Source: Defluviitaleaceae bacterium
Lineage (GTDB): Bacteria > Bacillota > Clostridia > Lachnospirales > WQUN01
Assembly (NCBI GenBank): GCA_009780585.1
Contig: WQZS01000002.1
Coordinates: 186,001-250,000, forward strand
Direction of reading: 5' to 3'
DNA: 64,000 nucleotides
A program made the position numbers and the translations under genes. The notes under the pieces are model-generated. The model was given only the letters and a program-made list of their open reading frames with translations. It made no database searches and was not told where the DNA came from. Positions 35,338-42,660 of this stretch are shown here, piece after piece (the first letter of the stretch is position 1; the number at the start of each line of letters is the position of its first letter).

Positions 35338-37367
35338 CCCACGTCCGCGGCAATCCTTTCGTATGCTTCGTTAAAATGTTTTTCCAAATTGGGTAAGGCG
35401 TCGCTTTTCGGGGTTGCGCCTTTTTTTACGGTGGATTCGATTTCGTAAGCGGCTTTGGTCAGGGCCTTTTCACTTAACAATACGGCAATGCCCTTAAGGG
35501 TATGGGCGATGTACAGGGCTTCCTTCATATCGTTGCGTTCCAACGCCGCTTTTAGCTTGGGGAGAGTATCCCGATGGGATTCGATAAAATCGGCGCGGAT
35601 TTCCGTTTGTATCTCCGGCGAGGTATAGAACTCGTTTAATTCGTCGCCCGGCGATTCGTCCTCGAACGGTTCAAAATCGGGCTGCGCTTGGGTGTCTTTT
35701 TCCGTCCCTTTATTCCTGATAAATTTGTCCAATATTTCATTTAAGCGTACGGTCGATATCGGTTTGGAAAGGAAGGCGTCGAAGCCGCTGTTTATAAATT
35801 CCTCGGCCTGCCCCACCAGCGCGTTCGCCGTCAACGCCACGATCGGTTTCGTATACCCCATTTCGCGCAATTGCGCGGTCGTTTCCATGCCGCTCAAACC
35901 CGGCATGTGGTGGTCCATGAAGATGATGTCGTATTCGCGGTTGTCCTTGACGCGCGCGATACATTCCTTCCCGCTTGTACAGGCGTCGATCATAAGGCCG
36001 TACAGGTTTAACAAACCCTTCGCCACGAAAATATTGGTCGGCACGTCGTCCACCACCAGCACTTTGCCGTGGGGCAGCGGCTCCGGTATGAATTGCAAAC
36101 GCGTATCGGTCATGCGCACGTCGTCGTTGAGCTTGCGCAGGTTTTGCGCGGCTTTTTTACCCAACAGTTCCTTACCCACGGCCCCCTGCGGGATCAACAG
36201 CGAAATCGTGGTACCCCGATCCGGCTCGCTCTCCACCTCGAATACGGCGTTCATCATTTGCAACAGATTAAACGCGATGGACATACCCAAGCCCGTACCC
36301 TTTACGATCTGCGCCTCTTTTTCGTGGAAGCGGGTGTATTCCTCGAATAGCGCGTCCTTCTGCTCCTTGGTCATACCGCGGCCCGTATCGCGTATGGTAA
36401 TCAGCAGGTTAATCGCGTCGGGCTCGTTATATTCGGACGCCAGCGCGTACATGGAAAATGAAACCGTCCCCTTGACGGTATATTTAAACGCGTTGGAAAT
36501 GAAATTGTTCAATATCTGCTTGATACGCAACTCATCGCCCACCAATACGGCGGGGATGTTTTCGTCCACGCGGACGTTGAACTCGATTTCCTTTTCCTCG
36601 CGGTACACGCGGTTAAGCTGGGTTACGTCGCTTACCAGGCCGGCGACTTCGTACGGGCCGTTGTTCAGCTCCATTCTGCCCGCTTCAATTTTGGACAGGT
36701 CCAATATATCGTTGACGATGCTCAAAAGCGTATTGCCCGAAGCGTAGATATTGTTAAAAGCCAGCTCCTGCTCCGCCGAAAGGCCGCCGCTTTGGAGCTG
36801 GATTTCCGCAATGCCCAGCACCGCCGATATGGGGGTGCGTATCTCATGGCTCATACGCGCGAGGAAACGGCTCTTGGCCTCCGAATTCTCCTTTTCACTC
36901 AATACGTCGGTCACGGCGGACACGTCGTTAATGTACGCGGCGATGATATCCTCCGAAAGGAAGCCGCAGCGCACGAAAGTGATTTCCACATGGGCAAGCC
37001 GCGCGTAACGGTTCACCAGCCCCCATTCGAAGCGGGTATAACCGTTTTGCATCGCTTCGTCGAAGTACCACTTCATTTCCTCGCCTTTGTGCGCGGTGAA
37101 TATCTCGGCAAACCGATCGATACCCTCCTGTACGTCCGCCAAACCGAAGAACCCCAACGCCGCCCGGTTGCAATCAATGGCTTTAAAATCCTTACCAACC
37201 AAAAAACAGGCGATGGGCGCAACATCCACGATCAGCTTGTTGCGTTCCTCCATTGCCCGTATGACCCCGTTTTCGGTTGATAAAGCGGAAACCTTTTTAT
37301 GATATGTATAAACGACCGCCGCCAACGCAAACAACAACGCCGCCGCCGCCAACGCGAAGACCCACAT
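35334..37367 (-). CDS. Membrane-bound hybrid sensor histidine kinase: TM-PAS-HisKA-HATPase-REC-HPt
   Basis: 677 residues from ATG 37367 (AGGA nine bases upstream; a TTG lies one codon earlier). One N-terminal membrane helix (VFALAAAALLFALAAVVY), a PAS domain (45-155), HisKA with MSHEIRTPISAVLGIAEI, HATPase with ILNNFISNAFKYTVKGTV and IRDTGRGMTKEQ, receiver VLVVDDVPTNIFVAKGLL with phospho-Asp in DIIFMDHHMPGLSG, and a C-terminal HPt with ALYIAHTLKGIAVLL. It is monocistronic with a clear promoter upstream and no adjacent response regulator, so its output partner is elsewhere. Confidence 0.92.
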   Translation of the reverse strand: MWVFALAAAALLFALAAVVYTYHKKVSALSTENGVIRAMEERNKLIVDVAPIACFLVGKDFKAIDCNRAALGFFGLADVQEGIDRFAEIFTAHKGEEMKWYFDEAMQNGYTRFEWGLVNRYARLAHVEITFVRCGFLSEDIIAAYINDVSAVTDVLSEKENSEAKSRFLARMSHEIRTPISAVLGIAEIQLQSGGLSAEQELAFNNIYASGNTLLSIVNDILDLSKIEAGRMELNNGPYEVAGLVSDVTQLNRVYREEKEIEFNVRVDENIPAVLVGDELRIKQILNNFISNAFKYTVKGTVSFSMYALASEYNEPDAINLLITIRDTGRGMTKEQKDALFEEYTRFHEKEAQIVKGTGLGMSIAFNLLQMMNAVFEVESEPDRGTTISLLIPQGAVGKELLGKKAAQNLRKLNDDVRMTDTRLQFIPEPLPHGKVLVVDDVPTNIFVAKGLLNLYGLMIDACTSGKECIARVKDNREYDIIFMDHHMPGLSGMETTAQLREMGYTKPIVALTANALVGQAEEFINSGFDAFLSKPISTVRLNEILDKFIRNKGTEKDTQAQPDFEPFEDESPGDELNEFYTSPEIQTEIRADFIESHRDTLPKLKAALERNDMKEALYIAHTLKGIAVLLSEKALTKAAYEIESTVKKGATPKSDALPNLEKHFNEAYERIAADVG

Positions 37368-37452
37368 CAAGGGCTTTCCTTACGAAGAGACAAGGCTTGT
37401 GGGTTAATCGCGGCCAACTCCTCCCGATGTTATGTATATCGATGATGTGAAT

Positions 37453-37481
37453 ATTATATACATTTGCGCACAAAATGAAAA
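37453..37481 (-). promoter_or_regulatory. Sigma-A type promoter for the hybrid kinase
   Basis: On the minus strand TTTTCA (37481-37476) and a perfect TATAAT (37458-37453) are 17 bases apart, giving a predicted start near 37446. Confidence 0.6.
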
Positions 37482-37487
37482 TCACCG

Positions 37488-38087
37488 CTATACCTTCGAA
37501 TGGAATTTGCCCCGCGTAAACTTGATCCCAAGCGGTTTGCGCCGCAAATAAGCCTTAATGACGCCGCGCGCCTCCTCGGCGGTTTCGACGGTGAAGATTA
37601 AACGCCCGTGCGTAATACCCGACCCTTCGATATCCGCCATTTTATCCGCCATAAAGACCGGCACGGAATTATACAGCTCCGCACCACAACATGGGAACCG
37701 CGCGTTCGTCCTATCGGTCAGCGTATAAAAATCATCCCCGCCCCGCGCAAGGGGACTCCCCAATACCATCAAGGGAATCCTTCCGTAAATAACCGCTTCG
37801 GTGGGGATGGTTTTTTGAATATCACGTATCTGCGCCAAGTTAAGCTCGGGGTGAAGCGTCGCGCGCCCGACACCCAACAACCGAAGCGCTTCCAACGTCG
37901 TAGAATTAAAACAATGCACGGAAAAGTCCGTCACGCACCCGGGTGTGATTTCACCAAGCGAACGGGCATAATCACACCCGGGTACAATTTCGCTTAATGA
38001 ACGGTTATGATTTTTCATAACTTTAATTTTATATTCGGCGCAAACCCGGGTTTGTTCTTCCGTTAGGCATGTTGCAATAAATTCCAT
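37488..38087 (-). pseudogene. C-terminal part of a U32-family peptidase, separated from its N-terminal half
   Basis: 199 residues from ATG 38087 (AAGGCGGG six bases upstream). The core VHCFNSTTLEALRLLGVGRATLHPELNLAQIRDI, VIYGRIPLMVLGSPLA, LTDRTNARFPCCGAELYNSVPVFMADK and ITHGRLIFTVETAEEARGVI matches the C-terminal barrel of long U32 (YhbU/RlhA-like) proteins. In these, one polypeptide normally contains both this part and the domain encoded next at 38234-39331. The roughly 300-residue middle is missing and a 22-bp repeat tract separates the pieces. It has a ribosome site and an open frame, so it may still be expressed; alternatively it is a short stand-alone U32 variant. Confidence 0.6.
37936..38013. 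repeat. 39-bp direct duplication in the U32 fragment
   Basis: Two imperfect 39-bp copies start at 37936 and 37975, each opening with CACCCGGGT and containing GAACGG. They encode the 13-residue pair SLSEIVPGCDYAR / SLGEITPGCVTDF. Confidence 0.7.
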
Positions 38088-38089
38088 AG

Positions 38090-38114
38090 GTTCCCGCCTT
38101 TTTATTCCGAATTC
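38090..38114 (-). repeat. Pre-start sequence shared with 17912-17937
   Basis: Minus-strand GAATTCGGAATAAAAAGG then CGGGAAC sits just before ATG 38087. Nearly the same string (GAATTCGGAATAAAAGG, AG, CGGGAAC) precedes ATG 17938. Confidence 0.65.
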
Positions 38115-38155
38115 TGTATTCATTATTCTGAATTTTGTATCCTTTATTCTTTATT

Positions 38156-38243
38156 CAAATTCCATATTATATTTTTCCAAATTCCGCACTATCCTTTTCC
38201 GAATCCCGCATTATCCTTTTCTAAAATTCCGTATTATCCTTTG
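38156..38243. repeat. Four tandem 22-bp units
   Basis: Units start at 38156, 38178, 38200 and 38222. The consensus is close to CAAATTCCGCATTATCCTTTTC. A more degenerate continuation runs to about 38105. The stop codon of the upstream U32 gene (38236-38234) lies inside the last unit. Confidence 0.8.
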
Positions 38244-39331
38244 TAAGGGTTTTTCAACGTCTTCATGTACATGTCATTTTTATTTCCGGTGTAATAACCG
38301 TCGGTATAGCCGCCGCGGTTAAAGACGTTAAGGAGCCGTTCCTTTTCCTTTGCCGTAGGGGTTTTGCCGTCAAGGGCGGCGCGGTAGGCTTTGACGGTCG
38401 CGCTTACGTAGTCTTCACCCTTCATACGGCCTTCGATTTTCAACGAAACGATACCCATTTCGATAAGCTCTTTTACATAATCAATCAAGCATAAATCCTT
38501 CAAACTAAGCAGGGGCGCGAACTTAACGTCCCGCTCTTTTCCGTCCCGGCCCGCTCCCCGTTTTGTTCCACGTTCTACCCCCCGGCCCGCTCCCCGCTCT
38601 GTTCCACGTTCCACTCCCCGGCCCGCTCCCCGTTCTGTTCCACGTTCCACTCCCCGGCCCGCTCCACGTTCTGTTCCACGTTCCACTCCCCGACCCGTTC
38701 CCCGCGCTTGCGCCGCGCCCTCCATGCGGTACGGTAATCGGCAGGGCTGAGCGCACTTGCCGCGGTTCGCGCTGCGCCCCCCGATGAAGCTCGACATCAA
38801 ACATTGACCGGAATACGACGCACACAACGCCCCGTGTACGAAGACCTCCAGCCCTATATTTACATTGCGGGCGATTTCTTGTAATTGCGCGCGTGATAAT
38901 TCCCGCGCCATTACGACGCGGGAGAAGCCCAAGTGTTCCAAAACATTCACATCATCCGCCGTCTTCGCCGTCATTTGCGTGCTGGCGTGGAGTTCGGCAT
39001 TGGGAAAATTCCGTTTAATCATTTGCGATAACCCGATGTCCTGTACAATAAAAGCGGCCGCACCCAATTCATAGGCGCAGCCGACCAATTCAACGGCTTC
39101 TTTTAATTCGCGGTCGGTCATTAATATGTTGACCGCAAGATACACCTTTATACCGTACGCCGAAGTATACTCAATCGCCTGCGCCAATTCGCCGTCGTGG
39201 AAATTTTTCGCGTACGCTCGCGCGGAGAATTTACCAGCGCCCAGATACACAGCGTCCGCACCCGCTTGTACGGCGGCTTTGAGGGTTTGTATGCTTCCGG
39301 CGGGAGCCAGGAGTTCGGGTTTTGACATCAT
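38234..39331 (-). CDS. U32-family peptidase, N-terminal half, possibly truncated
   Basis: About 365 residues from ATG 39331 or 39328. The earlier in-frame start at 39403 would lie in a terminator hairpin. The sequence opens with PELLAPAGSIQTLKAAVQAGADAVYLGA and has the U32 hallmark EVFVHGALCASYSGQCLMSSFIGGRSANRGKCAQPCRLPYRM with its Cys set. It ends at FNRGGYTDGYYTGNKNDMY. U32 proteins act in collagen degradation or, like RlhA, in 23S rRNA or tRNA hydroxylation. A 55-residue Gly-Arg-Glu tandem insert sits right after the Cys cluster, where relatives have only a short loop. The stop lies in a 22-bp repeat tract, and the C-terminal domain appears as a separate frame downstream. Confidence 0.75.
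   Translation of the reverse strand: MMSKPELLAPAGSIQTLKAAVQAGADAVYLGAGKFSARAYAKNFHDGELAQAIEYTSAYGIKVYLAVNILMTDRELKEAVELVGCAYELGAAAFIVQDIGLSQMIKRNFPNAELHASTQMTAKTADDVNVLEHLGFSRVVMARELSRAQLQEIARNVNIGLEVFVHGALCASYSGQCLMSSFIGGRSANRGKCAQPCRLPYRMEGAAQARGTGRGVERGTERGAGRGVERGTERGAGRGVERGTERGAGRGVERGTKRGAGRDGKERDVKFAPLLSLKDLCLIDYVKELIEMGIVSLKIEGRMKGEDYVSATVKAYRAALDGKTPTAKEKERLLNVFNRGGYTDGYYTGNKNDMYMKTLKNPYKG
38545..38707. repeat. In-frame 36-bp minisatellite in the U32 gene
   Basis: Four full 36-bp units (38545, 38581, 38617, 38653) and a partial fifth encode copies of RGVERGTERGAG. The copies touch directly without spacers, so this is not a CRISPR array. Confidence 0.9.
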
Positions 39332-39360
39332 AGGGTTAGTATAGCATGATTCACTTGCTA

Positions 39361-39675
39361 TATAAAAACCCTGCGCAAAAGCATTGGAACAATGCTCCCG
39401 CACAGGGTTTTCACCCGCCTCCCGACGTTACCAGGGAGGCGTTCATATTTATTTTGCTTTTTTTCGTTTTTTTGCTATGTCGTAGAAAAGGTCAGGCGGA
39501 TATCCATTACATGCATACCTGTGACTCGGCTGCGCAGCCTTTATGAGTCGGTTGTAAGCCTTGGCGAAGTTAAATCGGGATCGTGGGCATCAGGGACTGT
39601 TGGAAGCAGGGACGGAGCTACCGTTTGTCATCAAGGGAGTATAGATGCCGTCCGTCAAGAAGATGACCTCGGCTT
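39361..39675 (-). ncRNA. Structured leader or stand-alone small RNA of unknown class
   Basis: The stretch between the U32 gene and the DUF262 gene holds no credible ORF but starts with a near-consensus promoter and ends in a terminator. Predicted hairpins on the minus strand include GGCATC/GATGCC enclosing ACGG-TAGCT-CCGT, GACTC/GAGTC enclosing the palindrome GGCTGCGCAGCC, and GCCTCCC/GGGAGGC with a ten-base loop. I checked for T-box, RNase P, tmRNA, SRP and common riboswitch signatures and saw none. It may be a 6S-like or other trans-acting RNA, or an attenuator leader for the U32 gene. Confidence 0.5.
39365..39411 (-). terminator. Strong terminator hairpin upstream of the U32 gene
   Basis: Minus-strand stem AAAACCCTGTGCGGGAGC.. 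pairs through a nested ATTG/CAAT stem with GCGCAGGGTTTTT; five T residues follow. It lies 34 bases before ATG 39331 and could end transcription of the upstream RNA or attenuate the U32 gene. Confidence 0.75.
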
Positions 39676-39681
39676 AGGTTT

Positions 39682-39709
39682 ATTATACCAAGTACGAACA
39701 CAATGTCAA
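39682..39709 (-). promoter_or_regulatory. Consensus sigma-A promoter of the structured RNA
   Basis: On the minus strand a perfect TTGACA (39709-39704) and a perfect TATAAT (39687-39682) are 16 bases apart. The predicted start is near 39675. Confidence 0.8.
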
Positions 39710-39759
39710 CACCTTATGAAGTAAATTATATACATGATTAAACATTTCGAATTAAGCGA

Positions 39760-42138
39760 TTATATTTCTTCTCCGTCAAGCCTTATGATTTCCGACTTAA
39801 TATTTAATATCTCACAGATTTTTTTTATATTGTTCTTTTTTTGCATGGTACTTGAATGAACTTCGACGTATAATTCCATGCCGTTAACTGTTATTTTTTT
39901 TGGAGCGCGCATTTTGTTAGGATTTTTCGAAACTATATTGTTTGGCAGGGTGTCGATATTATCCATCCGCAACGTGAAAAGTTCGCTTAATATATTCATG
40001 TAAAGGGTACGCCAATTGTTTCCCGTTACGCTAACCCCCCCGACGGTTATGAATTCGGGTACGGCTTTAATTTCACCACGCAAACCACCCGGAATGATTG
40101 CATAAATTTCTTCTCCCGTATCGGTATATGCCGTAAACTTTTCATGTTCAAGCGCCATAATTTTCAAGGTTTTACCTATATCCTTGAGTTTTTGGTTCAA
40201 GCTCGTTGACACGCCCACTACATAGGGGCCATCCCCGATAATTTTGACAGAACGAAACTTACCAAACCCCGTTTGCTTTTGACCAATCAAATCATGTTGA
40301 TTTTCCACAAGCAAAGTAAATAAATCCGGGTATTGCCCTTCGATATGCGTATAGAAAACCTGCATAAGAGACGAACCTTCGCCCCCGGGAATCGTTTCGT
40401 TTTTTCCGTTAAGTGTATACGAAACAATTTTTTTATCCGAAACGCGTTCCTTACTTTCACTTAATGTAATTAAATCCAAATCCGTAAAGGCTGTCCAAAT
40501 ACGTGCTAATTCCCGGGAAAGTTCTGTCCCTCGATGTATCATTTGCTCCTCGCGCCACGTTGTCAAATAATGCCAACATTCATTGAGTGCGAATTTACTT
40601 TTCAAATATAAATCCCGCTTTTGCGCGAACGCATGATTAGATGCTTTTTTATTTATGCTTCCGGGTAGATACGTAAGGTTGGCAATTGTATCAAGATAAT
40701 GTGTATAAATTCGCTCCCAATCATTCCCCAAGTACGCTTTCCAGGGTTCTGTTAATGTTTGGGGCATGATGTGTTCAATTTGCGTATAATCCGCGCTTAC
40801 CTTTTCATTTTTATTTATTTCGTCTTCCAACGTAGACAATGCTAAATGGCATAAAGAATTGGAACCGCCGTAAAAAGGGTAAAGCCGAATCTTCTCAGCA
40901 AACTCTTCATCGGATAATATATATGTGTTTTTATTTTTGGAAAGGGATGAAACAAGCAGGTTGCGCAAAGTGCGCGGCAAATCCTGCGTCGGATAATTGA
41001 ATAGCTTGGTAATAATCGGCGGGAATAATTTGTCCAACGATTTTTTGGCCTGCGCGTTACCAATAAAAGTACGGACTATAAATATTTCCAGCACCCTTAA
41101 CAATTCGATAGCCGTATCAATATCGATATCTTCGTCTTCGTATTTGATAATAATTGACAGCGCCAATGGAAAATAGGTTTCCGTATCTGTTTTTAACAAA
41201 CGGTTTAATTGATTTCGTAATTTCTTATCTGACACTTTTTTTGTCGGATTGATCATTTTATCGAAGTAATTCGCACATTTATGCAACGCGATAACAAATG
41301 ATCTCGCATCTACGTTATTATCAGATTGAAAGTCCCTGTACGCGGACTTAAAAAATGTATATAAATCCCGAACAGCCACATGTTCGCCCGAAAGCATGAT
41401 GTAGCTCCGTATAAATTTTTCGACACATTGCTCTTCAATGGGGACTACAATGTCCCTCTTGTCTTTTCGTTTTACTCTGTAAACCGTTTTCTTTAAGTCT
41501 TCTAATTGTTTTATATATCTTCTGTAATATAAACGTCTTTCTTCTTCGGGAATATTCATTAAAAGGAAGTTTCGGATAAGATCAAAAGGATCCAAGCTCC
41601 GTCCTTTTGAATTAAGGCTCTCGAATATTGCATAAGCGTTTTCAGCTTCATCTACGAAAATGTTTACCGTATACAAGCGATTCAACAAAGCATCGGCAAA
41701 TCCTTTCCGATCTTCATCGTTTAAATTATCTAAAAAAGCGCGTATTTGAAAAAACCTTCGGGCTACGTTTCCCATACAATCCTTTTTTATATCATCTCGC
41801 TTGATCCGTTCAAATATTTCCTCGTCATCTTCCGCGGGGAAAAATTTGCACGACGCCAATGCTTTTTTTGTATCATGAAACGAAAGTGCGTATAATAGTA
41901 AGAAAAGGGTTGTTACCCGTTGTTGGCCGTCGATAAGAAAGTAATTGCCTTTCTTTCCTTCAAATACTAAAGAACCCAAAAAATGTCTTGCTCCATCATT
42001 ATCAAGCAACGTCCTTATATCTTCGCAAAGCGTGGTTACTTCGGCAGCTTCCCAACAATAAGGACGTTGATAAAGCGGAATTGCAACACTTCCAAGTTCC
42101 GCCAATACTTCAGCAATTGTATGGCTGTTAACTTGCAT
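39760..42138 (-). CDS. DUF262/DUF1524 (GmrSD-like) predicted nuclease protein
   Basis: 792 residues, ATG 42138 with AGGAG seven bases upstream. The DUF262 domain shows IPLYQRPYCW at 20-29 and LIDGQQR at 68-74, the ParB-like NTP-binding motif. A helical middle follows. The DUF1524 HNH-like motif IEHIMPQ is near residue 455, followed by NLTYLPGSINKKASNHAFAQKR. A C-terminal region of about 220 residues includes a DUF5655-like stretch (YTHIEGQYPDLFTLLVENQHDLIGQ) and ends in an extra domain. GmrSD proteins are type IV restriction enzymes cutting modified DNA, and relatives occur in several phage-defence systems. AT-rich and unlike its neighbours. The target is unknown. Confidence 0.85.
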   Translation of the reverse strand: MQVNSHTIAEVLAELGSVAIPLYQRPYCWEAAEVTTLCEDIRTLLDNDGARHFLGSLVFEGKKGNYFLIDGQQRVTTLFLLLYALSFHDTKKALASCKFFPAEDDEEIFERIKRDDIKKDCMGNVARRFFQIRAFLDNLNDEDRKGFADALLNRLYTVNIFVDEAENAYAIFESLNSKGRSLDPFDLIRNFLLMNIPEEERRLYYRRYIKQLEDLKKTVYRVKRKDKRDIVVPIEEQCVEKFIRSYIMLSGEHVAVRDLYTFFKSAYRDFQSDNNVDARSFVIALHKCANYFDKMINPTKKVSDKKLRNQLNRLLKTDTETYFPLALSIIIKYEDEDIDIDTAIELLRVLEIFIVRTFIGNAQAKKSLDKLFPPIITKLFNYPTQDLPRTLRNLLVSSLSKNKNTYILSDEEFAEKIRLYPFYGGSNSLCHLALSTLEDEINKNEKVSADYTQIEHIMPQTLTEPWKAYLGNDWERIYTHYLDTIANLTYLPGSINKKASNHAFAQKRDLYLKSKFALNECWHYLTTWREEQMIHRGTELSRELARIWTAFTDLDLITLSESKERVSDKKIVSYTLNGKNETIPGGEGSSLMQVFYTHIEGQYPDLFTLLVENQHDLIGQKQTGFGKFRSVKIIGDGPYVVGVSTSLNQKLKDIGKTLKIMALEHEKFTAYTDTGEEIYAIIPGGLRGEIKAVPEFITVGGVSVTGNNWRTLYMNILSELFTLRMDNIDTLPNNIVSKNPNKMRAPKKITVNGMELYVEVHSSTMQKKNNIKKICEILNIKSEIIRLDGEEI

Positions 42139-42155
42139 ATTAATTCTCCTATCAA

Positions 42156-42238
42156 ATTATACTGGGCATGATGCGTTATGTATCATTTCATTTATATTGT
42201 TGTCAATTATTGACATAAAATAATTTTAAATGTAAGAT
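42156..42238. promoter_or_regulatory. Divergent promoter region with palindromic -35 elements
   Basis: TGTCAATTATTGACA (42201-42215) is a perfect palindrome supplying one TTGACA to each strand. On the plus strand TTGACA at 42210 is 17 bases from TAAGAT at 42233, feeding the 42271 operon. On the minus strand a second -10 TATAAT lies at 42161-42156, close to the DUF262 start. A repressor could bind the palindrome and control both sides. Confidence 0.55.
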
Positions 42239-42270
42239 TCTATCAAAACTTTGTCTTTGGAGGAAAATAT

Positions 42271-42639
42271 ATGCCGCGTAATTCAAGTAACAAACGTAAA
42301 TTTGTGAAGGACAGGAACCCCTACAGTGGATACATAATATATTTTATTTTTGGGATTATATTTTTTTTGGTAGCCAGGCTCGTTGCGGATTATTATGCGG
42401 ATGTCCCGGGTTCCAACATGGGTGCGGTTTATGGTATTGTGGTTATGTACTTCGGGTTCGGTATTGCATATATTTTTACGGCAAAAGTTTGGGTTTCGGG
42501 CGGTAGCGGTGGTAAAGTGTATCATAGAAAAAAAGGTTGCGGCGGTTCGTCCATACAAATTAGAAGAACAGAAGCAAAATCACGCGGGCTTGAACCATGC
42601 GCATTATGCCACAAAATTTCCGGCATGAACAGAAATTAA
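42271..42639 (+). CDS. Small two-helix membrane protein with a C-terminal Cys/His motif
   Basis: 122 residues behind GGAGG. Two membrane segments (GYIIYFIFGIIFFLVARLVADYY and GAVYGIVVMYFGFGIAYIFTAKVW) are followed by a cytoplasmic tail VYHRKKGCGG ... EAKSRGLEPCALCH. That tail resembles the YHxxxC..AxxxGxxPCxxC zinc-knuckle seen at the ends of some nuclease and phage proteins. First gene of the three-gene plus-strand operon of the island. No known function; possibly a membrane anchor for the downstream proteins. Confidence 0.75.
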   Translation: MPRNSSNKRKFVKDRNPYSGYIIYFIFGIIFFLVARLVADYYADVPGSNMGAVYGIVVMYFGFGIAYIFTAKVWVSGGSGGKVYHRKKGCGGSSIQIRRTEAKSRGLEPCALCHKISGMNRN

Positions 42640-42660
42640 TTAAAGAGGAGAAAAGTAATT

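Noticed and set aside
38545-38707. Regular 36-bp repeats that could suggest a CRISPR array
   Set aside because: Units are directly tandem with no spacers, are in frame in the U32 gene, and no cas genes are present.
38563-38787. Pro/Leu-rich ORF on the plus strand
   Set aside because: It is the antisense of the Gly-Arg repeat in the U32 gene and has no ribosome site.
39332-39403. N-terminal extension of the U32 frame
   Set aside because: This stretch is the terminator hairpin; its translation has no similarity to U32 proteins.
39412-39675. T-box leader
   Set aside because: The loop TGGTAACGTC recalls a T-box, but the AGGGTGGNACCGCG element and specifier-stem features are missing.
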